Part shown: positions 47,964 through 58,603 of the stretch, piece after piece
Layout: the number at the start of each line of letters is the position of its first letter
Numbering within the stretch: position 1 is the stretch's first letter
NCBI GenBank assembly: GCA_034509735.1
Contig: JACGWO010000012.1
Location: forward strand, 21,481,188-21,545,187
Direction: 5' to 3'
Source of the DNA: Sesamum alatum
Lineage: Eukaryota; Streptophyta; Magnoliopsida; Lamiales; Pedaliaceae
Length of the DNA stretch: 64,000 nt
Position numbers and translations under genes: made by a program
Notes under the pieces: model-generated
What the model was told of the DNA's origin: nothing
Databases searched by the model: none
What the model saw: only the letters and a program-made list of their open reading frames with translations

Positions 47964-48424
47964 TGATGTTACGTGAATTTGGAGAACAATTCAACAACAA
48001 CGTGATAAAACAATAAATATAATAATCGAATTAATTTATAACAATCGGGCACAATCGACAACACGTACAAGCCGATCCAAGAATATTGATTCAATTGATA
48101 TACTAGTAGAGTTCTTGCAAAAATCAAAAGTCCCCTAATGAAGGGGTGGAGCTCATATTTATACTAGGAATTTATTTACGGTAGGTATGGCGTAGTGTCC
48201 TTATTGTCCTTCCTCTCCATGTCTTCAGATATAAATGGTAGCATCTTATGAGGACATAATAGTCTTTTCTTCGCTTCCTCATTAATGAGGGGGGTTTCCA
48301 TGGATCAAGCCTCCTTTGCTTGATTCCCTCCATGTGTTAATGATTTTGGTCAACTTCCCTTGATTCTTTCTTCCTTGGTGGAAGAAAATAAATGCTCCTT
48401 AACTTGGTCATTTTCTCCATATCA
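47964..48424 (-). repeat. 5' LTR of element C
   Basis: 461 bp, TGATAT...AACATCA on the minus strand, with CTAGTATAAATATGAGC around 48158-48170 as the likely TATA region. It is directly followed by AC and the TTGGCGCC primer-binding site. Confidence 0.88.
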
Positions 48425-48429
48425 GATTG

Positions 48430-48587
48430 ATAAGTCATTCAAATGCATCTCATACGCTCATCTTCATATGATGAAATATAATAATTTCATAGGGTGAAGT
48501 ACTGATAGCATTACGTATAACCAAACAAATCGGTATTCGTTGTTAAAATAAAAATTACTCGATATCCAGTATTAGTATCATAATTTG
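48430..48587. other. Unit 2 flank between elements C and D
   Basis: Short unit sequence matching 9775-9935 of unit 1 (AAGTCATTCAAATGCATCTC). No gene. Confidence 0.65.
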
Positions 48588-48701
48588 AAAGTTGATGTTG
48601 ATAGAAATTTTGAGAATAATTCAACAACAACGCGATAAAATGGTAAATGTAATAATCGAATTATTATATAAAAATTGGGCATAATCGCCAATACGTACAA
48701 G

Positions 48702-49810
48702 CCTCTAAAAACTTACAACCATTGCGAGGATAGAAATAGAAAAAAGAGTCGTTCACTACCTTCTTGACTGAGAATAGAGTGTGAAAAGCTTCTACGGAAG
48801 GAGACAACCCTAACTCACTAAAGTGGTGAAGAAAACCCAAAAAGAACATGAAGGCATTAGGGGTAAGCTGACTCACACTCACGCCAACACTACGAATAAT
48901 TTTCACTAAAAGAGGGTGAGGTGGAAGAATGAACCCCGAAGAAAAATACATAGAATAGACCGTGAAAAAACCTGACGGAGGAGACTTGACATGATCCCCA
49001 CAAGAAGGAAGAAGAAACTCAACGGGAGGAAAAGAATTGTAGTTAGCCTCCAAAAACGAAGCTCCTCCAACCCTATGACGCTATCACATACCTCTACATC
49101 CATGACCCTACAACGAGATCTAGGAGCCGAAGAGCATTCCCCCCCAAACTCAGTAGAGTTAGCCAAATGAGCTTTGGAACCTACCCCCTTTGGAGAAGAT
49201 GAGTTAGACTCAAAAGAAACATCTAAAGAATCGGCCGGACAATCAGGAAGGTTACGTATGGCCTCGATAACCTCTAAATTAAAGCTATCATCATCACCGT
49301 CTAAGACGATCACATTAGAGGAGTTAGGATGATTAAGGACACGACGACGCGAAGACCCTTCGCCCGAAAGAAGAGTAGGAAAGCGAAGGAGAGACCCCGA
49401 CCGCCGAGCCGAGGAAGGCCCTCCCGACCCCCACAGTCGGGGGAGCCTCGACCAACCACCTGGTCGAGGCCAGGACCGTGACCAACCTGGTCGAGGTCGA
49501 TGCCTCGACCAGGCTGGTCGAAGCCAACTTGGTCGAGGCTCGGGCCTCGACCAGGTTGGTCGAGGCCGGTGCCTCGACCAAGACGCTGGTCGAGCCCACT
49601 AGGGCCACGACCAGCGTCATTTATCTCATTTCGATCCCCCCCATGACCGAAACGAGCCCCGCTAGACCTATCTGAAGATTCCATGCTCCTTGAACGAGAA
49701 TTAACGACTATGTTCGAAAGGAAAAGATGCAAGCAAATACGAGGAAATTAAAATACAAATGTAACAACGAGAAAAGAGAACGACTAATGAGTACCTTTGC
49801 GATTCGACAT
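48702..49810 (-). pseudogene. Antisense ORF of element D, gypsy-type-transposon domain
   Basis: On the strand opposite to the element. Mini-exon ATGTCGAATCGCAAAG is 49795-49810 with a GTACTC donor. After an intron of about 75-80 bases comes SSDRSSGARFGHGGDRNEIN (from about 49680), then a repeat region of GLDQ/GRG units (49440-49620), DGDDDSFNLEVIEAIRNLPD near 49290, and the domain VYSMYFSSGFILPPHPLLV, then SQLTPNAFMFFLGF and PSVEAFHTLFSVKK (48780-48960), resembling Pfam PF04195. Frameshifts lie near 49313 and 49050. The ORF is cut off at 48702 by the inverted LTR piece. Gene function is unknown. Confidence 0.65.
49440..49620. repeat. Palindromic GGTCGAGG/CCTCGACC repeat in the D antisense ORF
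   Basis: About eight occurrences of TGGTCGAGG or CCTCGACCA in alternating orientation over 180 bases. Because each unit is nearly self-complementary, the minus strand reads GLDQ/GRG repeats and the plus strand reads LVEA/STRLVE repeats, both open. Confidence 0.7.
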
Positions 49811-50089
49811 TCGAAGGGACTAGTTCACCTCAAGCCTAAGGGAGAGCACGGGAACAAGAAGGAGTGAACGACGAACAAAAGCTCAAAAAACCCTAGAATG
49901 AATGAATAAGATACATATATATAGATGAAGGAGATGAAGAAATTTCCAAACAAAGAAGATTTTACCTACCAAAAATACGTTTTTCCCATCTCTTGGAGGA
50001 GAAACAAGATGGCTACCTAAATTAAACGGATCCTACTTACCAAAGTTCCAATTATTCCTTCCCGAATGCTTGGAACTTGAGGGGGCAGT

Positions 50090-50578
50090 TGATATGGAGG
50101 AAAAAATGACCAAATCAAGAGGCATTTATTTTCCTCCATCAAGTAAGAGAAAATCAAGGGAAGGTTGACCAAGGCCATTAAGACATGGAGAGAATCAAGC
50201 AAAGGAGGCTTGATCCATGGAACCCCCCCCCCTCCCCCCCCCCCCCCCCCCCCCATTAATGAGGGAGCAAGGAAAAGACCTTAACATCCCCATGAGACGT
50301 TACCACTTATATCCAAGAACATGGTAATGAAGGACAATAAGGACACTAAATCATACTTACCGTAAATAAACTCCTAGTATAAATATGAGTTCAACCCCTT
50401 CATTTGGGGACTTTTGACTTTTGTAAGAACTCTATTAGGATATTTACTCGATCAATATCATTGGATCGACTTGTACGTATTGGCGATTGTGCCCAATTTT
50501 TATATAATAATTCGATTATTACGTTTACCATTTTATCGCGTTGTTGTTGAATTATTCTCTAAATTTCTATCAACATCA
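50090..50578 (+). repeat. 3' LTR of element D, with poly-C expansion
   Basis: 489 bp, clearly related to the LTR of element C in opposite orientation. At 50223-50254 it has a run of C (one T interruption) where the C LTR has only a short C tract. CTAGTATAAATATGAGTTC near 50373 is the TATA region. Confidence 0.82.
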
Positions 50579-50583
50579 AAAAT

Positions 50584-51478
50584 ATTAACTTCATCGTACA
50601 TAATTCAGCAACTCTCAATGGTATTTAAATTTAGACTCTAATTGGCATCCGTACAATACAAGAAATATAACATTTAACCATGGCTAATAATAAATAGTGG
50701 TAGCAAATATTCATTAACCATAATCACGTAATGGTTGTTGATTGTTATTTTGCGATGATGGCTAAAATATTTGTCATCGCTAAAAGTCATAGCAAATATT
50801 TTTACCATAACTTTTAATTGTGGCAAATAATTTTTTCATGGTGGAAAAATTAGTTTTTTGTATCAATTTTATTTAATCATAGTTAATAATAATTATTTAC
50901 CACAATTTTTAATTATAGCCAATAATATTTTTTTCTAGTGGTATCTAGTCAAAATCATAGAGACGAGAAATTAAGTGATGGTGTTAAAATTGTAACTAAT
51001 TTTATGAACTAAGTGGCAGAAATTTTCATCTTGTTTCATTATAATATGTATATAGTTTTAATAGTGACAGCATTTAAATAAATATTGTCTACGAATAATT
51101 AATAATAAAATAATTATACGTAAAATTATTGCTATAATAATTAGTGACACTTACAATGTAATGACAATAAATATAATTATTATTAAATTTGTATTTATCA
51201 CTAATTTTTAATAATGCATGACAACTTAATTTATAATTCTTGTTACTAATATAATTATTGTCGCAGAATTAAAATTATGTATTGTCATTTATACCGACAA
51301 CATTATAATTATCACTTACTATATTGTCACTATTACTATTTCTTTGTTGTAGTGAATTTGAATATGTAGATCAAATCAAATGTATAGAGACATTCAATTA
51401 AATTTTATATATACAATATATATATATATCCATAAAGCTTTAGGTTTTTCTCTCACCAAAAGTAAGGTAATAAAAAGA
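50584..51478. other. Unit 2 right flank with CACTA-like block
   Basis: Unit sequence resumes. A MITE-like insertion of about 340 bp (about 50600-50941) ends TTTTTTTCTAGTG and is related to 58604-58900. The old CACTA-like block follows (AGTGACANNATTT motifs) and ends GTTGTAGTG at 51354. The sequence to 51478 matches 15330-15420 and 60583-60700. No gene. Confidence 0.6.
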
Positions 51479-52089
51479 AAGTAAAATTATATTTTTGGTC
51501 CTGTAACTTTATGTCATTAGCACTTTTAGTCTTGTATCTTTCGCGATTTACACATTTCGTCCTTTTTTTGACACATTTAGTCTTGCACATCTCAATTTTG
51601 GTCCTTTATTAACAAATTTAGTCCTGCCTTTATATTTTTGGTCCTCCGGTAATTTTTCGATGGATCAAAGTTGAATCGTAAACAACTAAATAATGAAACT
51701 AATATTTGATTTTCATTTTGTTAAAATTTATTAATTGTCACAAAATCAATTAAATGTTTTATATACTTGTATTTATTAATATTTTGAATTATAAATATTA
51801 AATAAATAATTCATAATATTAATAATTAATAATTAATTTTCTATAATAATACTTAAATTAAGAAAAAAAAACAAAAATAAAAAATAAATTTAAAAAGAAA
51901 ACAAAAAAATGCATAGGTCGCTACTCAGCTAGCGACCCATGCATTTCTTTATATATATATATATGTATATATATATATAAAGGAAAATGGTACGATCGCT
52001 AGCGATTTGTACCATTTTTGCAACAATAGCCCAAAATGGGGTATTGTTGTAATTTTTATTTATTTTTGTAATATTTATATAAATAAGCC
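51479..52089. other. AT-rich spacer at the unit 2/unit 3 junction
   Basis: No similarity to the other junction. The first 180 bases have TTTTTGGTCCTGTAAC and related TTTTGGTCCT motifs, as in the MITEs elsewhere in the window. The rest is AT-rich. It includes the hairpin listed at 51909-51944 and TA microsatellites at about 51951-51978. No gene. Confidence 0.55.
51909..51944. repeat. Short perfect-type hairpin
   Basis: Arms ATGCATAGGTCGCT (51909-51922) and AGCGACCCATGCAT (51931-51944) pair at 13 of 14 positions around an 8-base loop. GCTAGCGA recurs at 51998. It may be part of a small foldback element. No function is inferred. Confidence 0.6.
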
Positions 52090-52216
52090 GTAAAAGATGT
52101 CCCCCCATCTCAATTTCACTCATAATTATACTTTTGAACTTTACACCAGCATTAAAGTTTATACAACATATAATTACAAAGACAATTTGTTTCCCAAAAA
52201 AAAAAAAAATCTAATA

Positions 52217-52952
52217 TTAAAACACCTCATTGGTGGGGCCTACAGCCAGCCTAGTGCCATTCTCACCATCAGCATCAGCCCCATGAATCTGATCAAGGAC
52301 CAAAACCAAACCCATCGCAAAAGCGCCATCAAACCCCGGCTTCACACTCAGTAAGAAAACGTCTTTCCCAAGCACCACATTGGCGCAAGCGTCCACCTTA
52401 CGCCGGATCTCCGCCACGGCTTCTCTCTCCGCATTGTAAATGGTGCATTTCCGGCAGCCGAACGAGCCCTCGATCTGGTACTCCTCGCCTCCGTTCCGGT
52501 ATACCTCCACCGTCATGCTCGATCGTCCGATCATCGAGGATCTACGCACGCTGAACAGAGGCTTCTGTCCTGTTCTCTCGCCGGCGAAGCCTTCCCATCG
52601 TTGGTGCAGGCTCGGCCTCTGTGTCATTAAACAACCGATCGAATTCAGTGATTCTTCTCAAACCTAGTATATGAAACACTAAATTCGGAGTCTAATATTT
52701 ATATAAGTGCGTATATATATAAATTACCTTACGTCGGACGGTGAGGATGCACCGGCCGGCAGCGTCCATGAGAACGAGTTCGCCGGTGTCCCCGACGTAT
52801 GGACCGTAGGAGTCGACTCGGAAGACGAGTGAGCCCTTGGAATCATAAGCGGTGAACCCATCTCCGGCGAAGAAAAGGGAGGTTTTCAACACAGTGAGAT
52901 GGGTTTTTTGTTCGTATACAAACCCCTCTTCCACGATTGCCCCAATCTTCAT
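52217..52952 (-). CDS. LURP-one-related (LOR) protein, copy 3, intact
   Basis: The best host gene in the window. Exon 1 is 52728-52952 (75 codons), the intron 52619-52727 (GT-AG, phase 0), exon 2 52217-52618 (133 codons plus stop). The predicted 208 aa match the usual LOR length of about 200. Visible family segments are LTVLKTSLFFAGDGFTAYDS, ELVLMDAAGRCILTVRRK at the splice junction, RPSLHQRWEGFAGERTGQK at the start of exon 2, and VFLLSVKPGFDGAFAMGLV near the end. The product should form a tubby-C-like beta-barrel. LOR proteins have no known catalytic site, and a role in defence is documented only for some Arabidopsis members. No signal peptide or transmembrane segment is seen. Stop and splice sites are intact, and the candidate TATA box lies 145 bases upstream. 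Confidence 0.9.
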
Positions 52953-53096
52953 GATTCTGTTACTTGTTCTTGGAATTTGAATCGTGAGCTAAATTAGGAC
53001 TAAAAAAACGAGGGAGGAATTTCTTGTTATTGAAATCAGAATGGAGAATAAGTGAGAAATGTGCAGCTTGGAGTGGAAGGGAAGGTGATTTGTTGT

Positions 53097-53104
53097 TATT
53101 TATA
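53097..53104 (-). promoter_or_regulatory. Candidate TATA box of LOR copy 3
   Basis: TATAAATA on the minus strand, about 145 bases upstream of the ATG, in the same conserved context as for copies 1 and 2. Confidence 0.55.
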
Positions 53105-54774
53105 ATGATTATGGAGAAGAGGGAAAGGAATAAAGGGAGGAGGAGGAAACATTGGAGCTCAATTGCAAGCATGTGGAATGTGATGATTCTTTCCTCAATT
53201 AATAATAATAATTAATTAGGGGCAGAATCTTGATTTTTTGAAGGGATTTTACTTTGCTAAGCACTAATAGTTCTTAAATTTTAGATACTCAATCATATAT
53301 ATCTGAAAAAATGGGTAAAATTACATTTTTAGTACAATAGAACAGGGGTTCAATACTTTTAGTTTCTTACTTTACGAAATTTTCAAAATAATATTAAAAT
53401 TGAAAGAAGTCAACATATTTATTTCTCTACTTTACAAGATTTTCAAAATAACCAGAATATTGGGAGAACTCAATACATTTAATTCCATGTCAAAGTTTCC
53501 GTCATAAAAATATAGACAAGGACTTGTGCTATGCGCATGTCTGTTAGTTTGACTGCTCACACAATCGATGGACACGCGCATTACACATGTCCCTACCGTT
53601 TATTTTTTTTTTTTACGAAAACTTTTGATATGAGACTAAATGTGTCGAGTTTTTTCAATTTTGGGATTATTTTGAAAATTTCATAAAGTATATGACTAAA
53701 CGTCTCGAATTTTTCAAATTTTAAGACTACTTTAAAAATTCTGTAAATAGAGGACTAAAAGTGTTGAATCCCTATCTTATTGCGACTGAAAGTATAATTT
53801 CGCCAAAAAAATGATAGCTTGTTTTTTGTTATATTATATGGACAAAGTCGTCATTTTTTGTTCCAAATTAAAAAATTCTAGTCCAACATGCATGTACATA
53901 TTCATGTGTACAATTTATAATCTTAGAAGCATGTCCTAACATGTGATAGTAACTGGTGCTGCCAAACTCCAAAGCCTCCCAAACCTTTTTTGTATAAAAA
54001 CATATCAAAATTTGAGCGCCAGTAAGATATATAGTACTTGATAATTTTCTTGAAAGATGAATTAATAAAATTAAAAAACGAGATGTTAGGAGCTTATGAT
54101 CAAAAGATAAGAGTTTAAAAATTTATAAGCTCTTTCTTTTTTAAAAAAATTGAGTTTCTATAACTTATTTTTGGGAACTTATAATAATTAATTAAGCTCA
54201 TTTAATTTAAATCATATTAATAATATATAATAACATTAATATTAATATTTTATAAACTTCATAAATTTAATTCACTTGAACGGTTAATCAAGAGCTCATT
54301 TTTAATATAATAATTTCACATGTTATAAACTTACAAAACATTGTAGAAGATGTATAAGCTTATAAGATTTTTTGAATAAATTGGGTCAATAATTTCTTCA
54401 ATAATGTCAAATTATTATTTATATGAAATAATACTTTTTGAAATAAATTTTACTTTAAGAAATAAAACCTTATTTGGAAATAATTCTGATTTTGAATCAT
54501 CGAGAACTCTCTTGTGGGTGGTAGGAATTGAGAAGTAACGTAAAAAGAAAAAAAAAATAAAAAAATAAGTTGAAAAAGATGAAATAGTGAGAATGTGTGA
54601 TAAAGTGTTGGCCGTGTTGGGAAAGTGTTGGAGGTGTGTTGTGTAGTTATTGTGGGGAGGGTCGAGTACACATTATCTCATACCGACGATCGATTAAGTG
54701 ATCATAATTTTGATTTTATCGTAATATATTTATTTAATAATATATAAAAAAAATTATGCATAAAGTTATTATTA
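53105..54774. other. Unit 3 flank, AT-rich
   Basis: Holds the shared MITE-like block at about 53309-53809 (ends GGGTAAAATTACATTTTT and, inverted, GGCGAAATTATACTTT), with repeated GACTAAATGTGTCGA-like segments inside. The matching block in unit 1 is 5599-6055. The empty sites for the LINE (about 54503) and element E (about 54733) are here. No gene. Confidence 0.6.
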
Positions 54775-54782
54775 TAGACGAT

Positions 54783-55032
54783 TAGTGGTGGCAATATGGG
54801 TAGAAATCGATATTTAGTCGTATTATTTACAAGTTGTATTAAAAATATCATCATCTTATTATTATCTAAAATTCTATTTTTAAATATTAAATATAAAAAA
54901 ATAGTTACATTGACCCGATCCAACCCATTTGAGACCCGACCCACTTAGAACCCATTGATTCGAACCCATATTTAACCCAATCCATTTTGGACCTGACCCA
55001 CTTGGACCCAACCCGCCCATTTGACACCCCTA
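54783..55032. mobile_element. hAT-type MITE specific to unit 3
   Basis: A 250-bp insertion with inverted ends TAGTGGTGGCAA and TTGACACCCCTA and a perfect 8-bp TSD TAGACGAT (54775-54782 and 55033-55040). The right half has ACCCGACCCACTT-type repeats. Unit 1 has the empty site near 6950. Confidence 0.85.
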
Positions 55033-55228
55033 TAGACGATGAATGTAACACATTTATAATGACAACTTAATGATAATAAATATACAGTGATAAGAAGTAT
55101 TTTTGTCATCAGACTGTCACTATGCATGTATCACTAATTATTATTAGTGATGATTTTTATAAAATTAGTATCACTATTAAAACTATGAAACTTATTACTT
55201 TGACAAAAGAACAATTCTTGATCACTTA

Positions 55229-55424
55229 GGCCTCATTTACTTTAAGGGATGAGATTAAGTTATGATAGATTAATGATGGATAAAATGTAGGATGAGATTA
55301 TTGTATCACTAATATTTTTATTTAAATAATTTATTTATCATTATTAATCATCTTTTTACCTAAATATAAGTAAATAAGATATTAGATTGGATATCTAACC
55401 CGATCCTTACAAATAAACAAGGCC
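55229..55424. mobile_element. Tourist-like MITE specific to unit 3
   Basis: A 196-bp insertion, ends GGCCTCATTTACTTT and AAATAAACAAGGCC (inverted), TSD TTA (55226-55228 and 55425-55427). Unit 1 has the empty site GATCACTTAATGCAT near 7136. It is the same family as 26352-26535 but in the opposite orientation. Confidence 0.87.
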
Positions 55425-55526
55425 TTAATGCATATAATCAATGATAATATGAAAATTATCCCTTGACCTTGTTGATCATCATTTTTCTTTAGTGATTCTG
55501 TGTCATTATAGATGTGTTACTAATTA

Positions 55527-55850
55527 GGCTTAAAGGCATTTATGGTTATGTAACTATACTTCATTTTCGTTTTAGTCCATTATTTTTTTAGAGTTTCAAA
55601 AAGGTCCTATAATTTTTTAATTGTCACGATTTTGGTCCTTTTTTGCTGGAATGCCTCCAAAGTTGCCGGAAATGTCTAACGTGGCGGCCCAAATTTCAGA
55701 CATTTCCGGCGATATTGAAGAAATTCCGGCGAAAGGAGAATAAAAATGGTGACAATTAAAAAGTTACAAGACTTTTTTAGAACTCTAAAAAGATAGAGAA
55801 CTAAAATGAGAATTGAATATAGTTATAGGACCAAAAATGACTTTAATCCT
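55527..55850. mobile_element. MITE specific to unit 3, 8-bp TSD ACTAATTA
   Basis: A 324-bp insertion, TSD ACTAATTA at 55519-55526 and 55851-55858. The ends are loosely inverted (GGCTTAAAGGCATTTATGG and GACTTTAATCCT). The centre has GCCGGAAATGTC and GACATTTCCGGC as an inverted pair. Confidence 0.75.
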
Positions 55851-55858
55851 ACTAATTA

Positions 55859-56466
55859 TTTATAGCGACAATTATGTAAAATCTTTATTGCCACTACTAA
55901 GAGGGTGGTTTGACTTAGCTTATAATCTCTTGAAAACATCTTATGAGATGTTTGGGAATTAATAAAATTTATAAAATTATTTGTAATTTTTTTTTATTTT
56001 TTTTAATAAATTGTAATATCTCATAATAAAATGTTTAAGATTTTATAAACTCTTTAAAAAGAAGTAAGCTCGACTCATCCCAAAATATTTTGTAGTATTT
56101 ATTTTGACTTGTCAGTACTTTCCTTTTTCTTTTCCTTTGATTATTAGATTTTGACATGTGAATTTTGATAGTTGAAATAATGAGATAGCTTAATTTTGAT
56201 TAATAATGGAATATCTAAGTCAAAAATATTAGATTTTATTCCTAACCTAAAATTTAGATTCACCCACTTAAATTACAAATTCATAGTACGTACTTAATAA
56301 ATCAAAGAAATTGCATTATGGTAGAATATTCGAACATGTAAAAGCATCATATAAAGATTAATTAATTCGTACATACACACAACGAATATCTAATATTTCT
56401 ATATTATTTAAAATTTAGAAATTAGAACATGAGGGCGTCTTCCTTCGGACTACATCGAAATTCAAT
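55859..56466. other. Unit 3 flank, AT-rich
   Basis: Matches 7230-8060 of unit 1 apart from its MITE, and 40510-41085 of unit 2. Long AT-rich text with GTAAGCTCGACTCATCCC and ATTCACCCACTTAAATTAC as landmarks. No gene. Confidence 0.6.
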
Positions 56467-56474
56467 ATATTTTA

Positions 56475-56884
56475 GGGTAAATTACATTTATCTCCCCTGA
56501 GGTTTGGCATAGTTATAAATATCCCTTTGTTATTTGAAAAATTACAAATATTCCCCTGAGGTTTGTAATTTTCAATCAAAGGCCTGAAATTGACCATTTT
56601 AAAATTGCAGAAAAATCAGCCGAGACAAATTGCATTATTAACTACTCTGTGTAAAAAACTTTAAAAACCTCTCCTGCGCATTGTAGTCCAAAAAAATTCA
56701 AAAATTTTTAAAAATAAACAAAATGCATATGGACATTTTGGTCAGTTCACCCATAAAAATGGATGGAAATGAGTTATTTGTTAGATGATATACAAACTTC
56801 AGGGGGATATTTGTAATTTTTCAAATAATGAGAGGGTATTTGTGATTATGCCAAACCTCAGGGGAGGTAACTGTAATTTATCTT
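56475..56884. mobile_element. MITE specific to unit 3 with long terminal inverted repeats
   Basis: A 410-bp insertion with about 90-base inverted ends (GGGTAAATTACATTTATCTC... and, reverse-complemented, AAGATAAATTACAGTTACCTC...). The TSD is ATATTTTA (56467-56474 and 56885-56892). Units 1 and 2 lack it near 8065 and 41080. It is related to 7316-7574. Confidence 0.87.
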
Positions 56885-56892
56885 ATATTTTA

Positions 56893-58449
56893 TTTATTTT
56901 TAAAATAATTGATTTACATATAAATCTTTATGTATACTAGTAATTTTGGCACATCATATGTGTGCAACTTCTATAACTAATGTTTAAAATGATATATTCA
57001 TAGAATTTATTATTTAATAAAGTAGATATAAATAATAAGTTAACAGTAAGTTCATAAAGTTTTTGACAAAAAAAATGAATTAAAAAAATAACTATCAAAA
57101 GATAACAAGGAATGGAAAGTTAGATGAAAACATAAAAAAAAAAATAGACCAAAAAGGGAGAGACACAAAGAGGTACTCTCCCTTAATATATAGTATAAAT
57201 ATCATGTAAAAGTATTTATGTGTGAGTATTTATATACCATATGGATTAAATGAATTTTTGGCGTTTTCATTGTAAAACATTTTAGGATAGAATTTTTGTC
57301 TTACATCTTTTTTATCTCACAATTTCAGTCTTTTTCTCCACTGAAGTTCACCTCACCAGCTAGAAGGGTGAAATCCGGCGAGATAATGACTGAAATCGTG
57401 CAAATTAGAAAATATAAAACCAAAATGCTACCCGAAAAAATTAAAGGACAAAAATGCTGACTGAAATAGATCAATAGGAACAAGAGCTCCAATTGTAAAA
57501 TGTCATGTGAGAGGCACATGCATTTTTCCAATGATAAGGGTGAACTCCAACGAAAAAAAGATAAAAATCACAAAAATTTGAAAGATGCAGGACCAAAATT
57601 TTAACCTAAAAAGTTAAATGACAAAAAAGTCAAATGATTTAAGTTACGATCAAAAATATATTTAAACCTACATGCATGCACCATGTGTATATACATATAT
57701 AGCCATTTGGGAGTATATTTATAGACATAAAAGACAATTATAAGAAAATAAATGTTTATAAAGAAATATAAAGACATAAAAAGTAAATTGAGATATTACC
57801 CTCCATTATCTAAAAGTAGTTTTAGAATTTTTTTAATTTTATTAGTTATTATGATATGTATTTTTCAATTATATAATAAACTAAACAAGAGTCTCATATT
57901 AATTACGAACACACTCTGCCAGCTCAAAAACACAGGAACCTTGTCATTGCCTCACGGCGTCTTCGAGTGTTAATACATTTACATAACATCATGTGAATTA
58001 TCGATTTTGATTACATGGTTATAAAGGGAGTAAGTACTTCTTATTTTTTGCTTTCAAAATGCACATGGATTCTCTGGAATTGATTTTAATAAACAGGTAG
58101 GGGTCTTGCCAAACCCCTCGCAGCGGCACAGGCGGCTTTCTCTAAAACAAAGTGTTTCACATTGGTTACAAACGAAAAGTTTGTGATTTATAAGCCCCAA
58201 GCCCTCCTTTCTCTCTAGCAAGGTGCATGTCTTAATAGAATCAAATCGTAAAGTTCATATAAAGTCGATGCAAGTAACACCTTGCTTAAGCCGCATCATT
58301 TGGCACGATTTGTGGACTCAAGCTTTTTATTTGTAATCAATTAAAATAAATTATTTATTCATAAGTTTAAAGTTATATCTGGCGTCATGTTGAAAATGTA
58401 CTTAGACACGCTATTAGCAGCTTTGATAATCATATAATCACAAACAACT
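56893..58449. other. Unit 3 flank with a MITE-like block
   Basis: Segment 56935-57230 has no counterpart in unit 1. Segment 57240-57650 is a MITE-like block (TTTTTGGCGTTTTCATTG and CAAAAATGCTG motifs) related to 8150-8480. The rest matches 8500-9010. No gene. Confidence 0.55.
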
Positions 58450-58603
58450 CATTACAAAAAATATATATATATATATATATTATTGACAAAAAATAGATTG
58501 ACAATATTAAAACTATCACTAGTTATATGTATTAAGTTTTTTTTTTTTTTACTACAATGATTTTCATAATTTTAATAGTGACGATATTTAAATAAATATT
58601 TGT

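Larger units (their letters stand above)
41514..48424 (-). mobile_element. Tat-lineage Ty3/gypsy retrotransposon C, relatively young
   Basis: A 6911-bp element flanked by the perfect 5-bp TSD GATTG (41509-41513 and 48425-48429). Unit 1 has the empty site near 9773 (AAATCGATTTATAAGTC). The 5' LTR is 47964-48424 (461 bp) and the 3' LTR 41514-42063 (550 bp, with an 89-bp extension). The two 461-bp LTR copies differ by about 10 substitutions by eye (about 2%). The primer-binding site TTGGCGCCGTCTGTGGGA is next to the 5' LTR, and a GAGGGGGCAGT purine tract next to the 3' LTR. Gag-pol is broken by only a handful of stops and frameshifts. A truncated antisense ORF lies before the 3' LTR. Confidence 0.92.
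48593..50578 (+). mobile_element. Aberrant Tat-type element D with inverted LTR ends
   Basis: A 1986-bp insertion. On the right is a complete plus-oriented LTR (50090-50578, TGATATGG...CAACATCA) preceded by GGAACTTGAGGGGGCAGT, the same purine tract as in element C. On the left, 48593-48701 is the U5 end of that LTR in inverted orientation (about 3 mismatches in 109 bases). Flanks are AAAGT (48588-48592) and AAAAT (50579-50583), a 5-bp TSD with one mismatch. Unit 1 has the empty site TTTGAAAATATTAATTTC near 9927. The interior is only the 3' part of a Tat element with its antisense ORF; there is no gag, pol or primer-binding site. Confidence 0.82.
25031..51478. repeat. Tandem duplication unit, copy 2
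   Basis: The middle unit. It holds LOR copy 2 (pseudogene) and the same flank as units 1 and 3, split by four large retroelements (LINE, E, C, D) and MITEs. It lacks about 1.3 kb present in unit 1 (8160-9530). The LINE relic at its right end is missing: similarity stops at the GGTAATAAAAAGAAAG sequence near 51478. Boundaries are by eye. Confidence 0.8.

Noticed and set aside
47312..47966. Long plus-strand ORFs (up to 208 codons) opposite gag of element C
   Set aside because: Gag on the minus strand is clearly recognisable. The plus frames are open only because of its codon composition.
48593..50578. Element D as a simple solo LTR or ordinary truncated element
   Set aside because: A solo LTR would have no internal sequence, and a truncated element would not have an inverted U5 end plus a TSD at its left border.
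55228..55425. Tourist-like MITE as part of the original unit
   Set aside because: Unit 1 has the uninterrupted site GATCACTTAATGCAT, so it is a later insertion in unit 3.
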